The notes under the pieces are model-generated. The model was not told the origin of the DNA. It did not search any database and saw only the letters and a list, made by a program, of their open reading frames with translations. From the NCBI GenBank assembly GCA_964006375.1, contig OZ023270.1, positions 71,824,082 through 71,888,081 on the forward strand: DNA of 64,000 nucleotides, in the 5' to 3' direction. Each line of letters opens with the position of its first letter. Within the stretch, counting starts at the first letter, position 1. Source of the DNA: Tillus elongatus. Taxonomy: Eukaryota; Arthropoda; Insecta; Coleoptera; Cleridae. The translations under genes and the position numbers were made by a program. Below, piece after piece: positions 61,926 to 64,000 of this stretch.

Positions 61926-62380
61926 AAACGCTAAAATAATGATTAAGGCAACTTATTGTTTGATTTCGTGTCTTTCTGGCAGTTACTTTATCATACATAT
62001 AGATGTGGGATTTTTTTATCGGAATAGATACAAACGTTGTACATCCAAAACTCCGTCATATCAAATAAAGCTTTTGCTGGAACTTTAGGTAGTGAGGCAT
62101 TCTGCTGATGTAAGCATAAATATAAATTCCTTGACTGTAAATTTTTACAGTTCGGTCTCCGAAGATCCATGTTGGTGACTCCATTTTGATCGTCTGATAA
62201 AATTAAAACTAAAAATAGGCGTCATTTACATTCATCCTCTGATTTCTTCAATTCTTGTGATGTTCCTGCCTTCTTGTTTTATGCAATTTTTGTTTGGAAT
62301 CCTGAAGACAATGGATGAAAAACCAAACTTTGGTAACATTTCGTATAGCACTTTTCTGTAACAGAGACAGGAAATAGTCT
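61926..62380. other. Spacer, possibly Penelope-related
   Basis: No frame recognised; it precedes a hammerhead-like motif. Confidence 0.35.
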
Positions 62381-62381
62381 A

Positions 62382-62424
62382 AACCCCTGAGGATGGCTCA
62401 ATAATGGGTGAAACGCGTAGGGTT
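62382..62424 (+). ncRNA. Hammerhead-ribozyme-like motif
   Basis: Stem I strand AACCC, core CTGAGGA (62387-62393; position 7 may be any base), stem II GCTC-AATAAT-GGGT with two wobbles, core GAAA (62410-62413), stem III ACG/CGT (self-complementary), H17 = A at 62419, and stem I return GGGTT with five perfect pairs. Same minimal stem III layout as the 36 kb pair, in a different sequence. Confidence 0.75.
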
Positions 62425-62499
62425 AAGAATAAAAACAGTTGGCTGGTAGTGAAAGTCTTTTAATTTTTCCTTAAACATGTCAAACCCAGACGTTATGAC

Positions 62500-63140
62500 G
62501 TTCAGAAATAATATGTTTAATAAATAGACATACTTTTCACCGGATAAATAACCATTGATAAAACATTGTCCGAAGATCGATTGCACAATATTTTGGCCCA
62601 AACATCTAGTTTTTTTGATATTGTATATAAGAATCTCTGATCCAATGGGGATTATTATCGGAACAATATTGCATGTTGTCCCTATTACCCTCTCTATTCA
62701 ATTGGAATGTAGCTTCGTCAGAGAAACACGTCCAAAAAGTAAATTTTCCATTTCCGTCACACCGTCTATTCATTTCCTCACAAAATTCTAATCAAAATCA
62801 TCCCTCAGAAGCTCTTGTGTCAGCTTTATCTTGTATGGATGGAACTTATTTACATTTAAAATTTTATGTACAGATCACTTGCCTATGCTAGTTTGTTGGG
62901 CGATCTTTCAAACAGATGTATAGACATTTTCAATAACGCATGCACAAACTTCCGAACTCTTGTCTTCTTTCGTGGCACTTTTTGGCCTCCCAGACCTCGA
63001 TCGATCTTTTACAGAGCCCGCCTGTTGGTGCCGAATCGCTGCTATAGATACAGTTGATTGTGCGATCGAGGGACGATCTGGATGATTATCATTGAATATG
63101 CGAGCAACTTCTTCGTGTGTCCTTTTTTTCATCACCATAC
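62500..63140 (-). pseudogene. Tc/mariner-like transposase fossil (DUF4817-type N-terminus)
   Basis: The N-terminus MVMKKRTHEEVARIFNDNHP is followed by RPSIAQSTVS and GSVKDRSRSGRPKSATKEDK, the bipartite DNA-binding region of this family. Further on, in shifted frames: FSDEATFQLN, CSDNNPHWIRDSYIQYQ and PKYCAIDLRTMF. First catalytic Asp present; second and third blocks missing. Resembles the 44.1-44.8 kb fossil (FSDEASF...NPHWM). Confidence 0.85.
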
Positions 63141-63655
63141 CCTCGCAATATGAGAATATTTATTCTTTTCTTTTCTAACAAAGACATCATGACAACTAAC
63201 ACAGTAATTATGTAGAGTCAGATATTGATGACAACTACCTATCATCAATAACAACAATACTTTTGTAGTGCGTTTCCAAGGTAATGTAAGGTATTTTCTG
63301 GACTAGACCGAAAAAAAAATCGGCTCGAATAATCTGAAATAGTACTTTCCAATGGAAAAATTGTATATCTTTCCGAATATGGTAATTTTTCATATAAGGG
63401 GCCAACCGGATTATTGAAAAAAAAATTAGAAGAAAAATCTTGTGGAAACATCTCTCACAAACGAGGGAGGGGGGTCTGCTGCTTCTGTAATGCATCAACA
63501 TTTTTTATCAATAATGTTCTTAGACCCCCCGCCCCAAATACACGGTCACACATGAATATATGCATACACACGCGCACACACATACACACTTGCCAAGTCT
63601 TCAAACAGTGTAGCACTGCCCCAGCCCCAAACACACCCCGCAATTCCGCCTCTAT
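63141..63655. other. Spacer with CA-rich microsatellite
   Basis: No gene seen. ACACACGCGCACACACATAC near 63.57 kb is a degenerate CA repeat. Confidence 0.4.
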
Positions 63656-64000
63656 CTAGAATACTACGAATAAGTTACGAAGAAGTTGTCTGTTGTGATG
63701 CAACCAATCTTTCAACACCGTCTTATAATCGTGCCATATATTCATTTCTTTAACTTCAATGGGTAAATAGTTGTAAAGCCTCTGCTCCAGGTATGTGTAA
63801 TTTCTCTGTCCAAGTGACTTTACGCATCTCGTGGTTCTACAAAGCGTCTCCCTATTTCTAGTCTGATAAGTATCTACATATGCTGGATGTGGTGGACATT
63901 TTCCTTATTTATTTTATTTATTAGAACTGCTTCATAGATCTCTACAAGATATCGGAAATACTCATAATACAAAAAAACAGCTTATAAATGCTAAAATTTA
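63656..64000 (-). pseudogene. LINE reverse-transcriptase C-terminus, runs off the window
   Basis: Minus-strand frame YQTRNRETLCRTTRCVKSLG, QRNYTYLEQRLYNYLPIEVK, then WHDYKTVLKDWLHHNRQLL and a stop. The pattern (R-x-R-N...SLGQRNY...YNYLP) is the usual C-terminal end of CR1/Jockey-like LINE ORF2 proteins. The RT core lies beyond the right edge; an apparent frame change near 63.9 kb suggests decay. Confidence 0.7.

Overview
This is a eukaryotic window, almost certainly from an insect with a large, repeat-rich, AT-rich genome. The evidence is two odorant-binding-protein exons, a trypsin-like protease split by a 10.4 kb intron, and an insect-style set of mobile elements: Tc1/mariner, hAT, Penelope-like, LINEs of several clades and tRNA-derived SINEs. 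A beetle is a reasonable guess from the OBP and protease style, but the sequence does not prove the order.

Host genes are sparse. On the minus strand, about 3.5 and 9 kb, lie the main exons of two tandem classic six-cysteine OBPs with identical cysteine spacing and the same phase-0 intron position. On the plus strand, a trypsin-like serine protease has its His/Asp exon at 49.3-49.9 kb and its Ser exon (GDSGG) at 60.3 kb. The signal-peptide exons of all three were not found. No other host gene is convincing.

Everything else is mobile DNA. (1) 0-3 kb: a mariner fossil split by a LINE tail, then a SINE. (2) 4.1-6.0 kb: a DNA transposon with 13-bp inverted ends and self-complementary GGATATCC subterminal arrays. 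(3) 6.6-12.6 kb: SINEs, an hAT fossil and a Penelope-like element. (4) 13-44 kb: dominated by one non-coding family, here called the TA-core repeat. It has a terminal TAGTGAATTT hairpin, a (TA)n core, modules including a ~141-bp tandem unit, and a 3' ACGCA-CTTGC-TGCGT hairpin followed by a T run. Several Tc1/mariner elements with long inverted ends (up to 593 bp) sit in or next to these TA cores. (5) 44-49 kb: transposase fossils, an R4-like LINE with a restriction-like endonuclease, and a serine-tRNA-type SINE. (6) 50-60 kb: the protease intron, filled with a LINE fragment, a second R4-like LINE split by a CR1/L2-like LINE, and a TA-core repeat carrying a SINE with clean target duplications. 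(7) 60.5-64 kb: more fossils and a LINE running off the right edge.

The most interesting finds are three hammerhead-ribozyme-like motifs (an inverted pair at 36.1/36.4 kb and one at 62.4 kb). They have the catalytic core, pairable stem I and the very short self-complementary stem III known from Penelope-like elements. The second is the TA-core family itself, whose structure resembles Helitron/helentron-derived non-autonomous elements and whose boundaries are fixed by two complete short copies in opposite orientation. At least 20 (TA)n arrays, many over 80 bp, are a third feature; their lengths are probably unreliable in any assembly.
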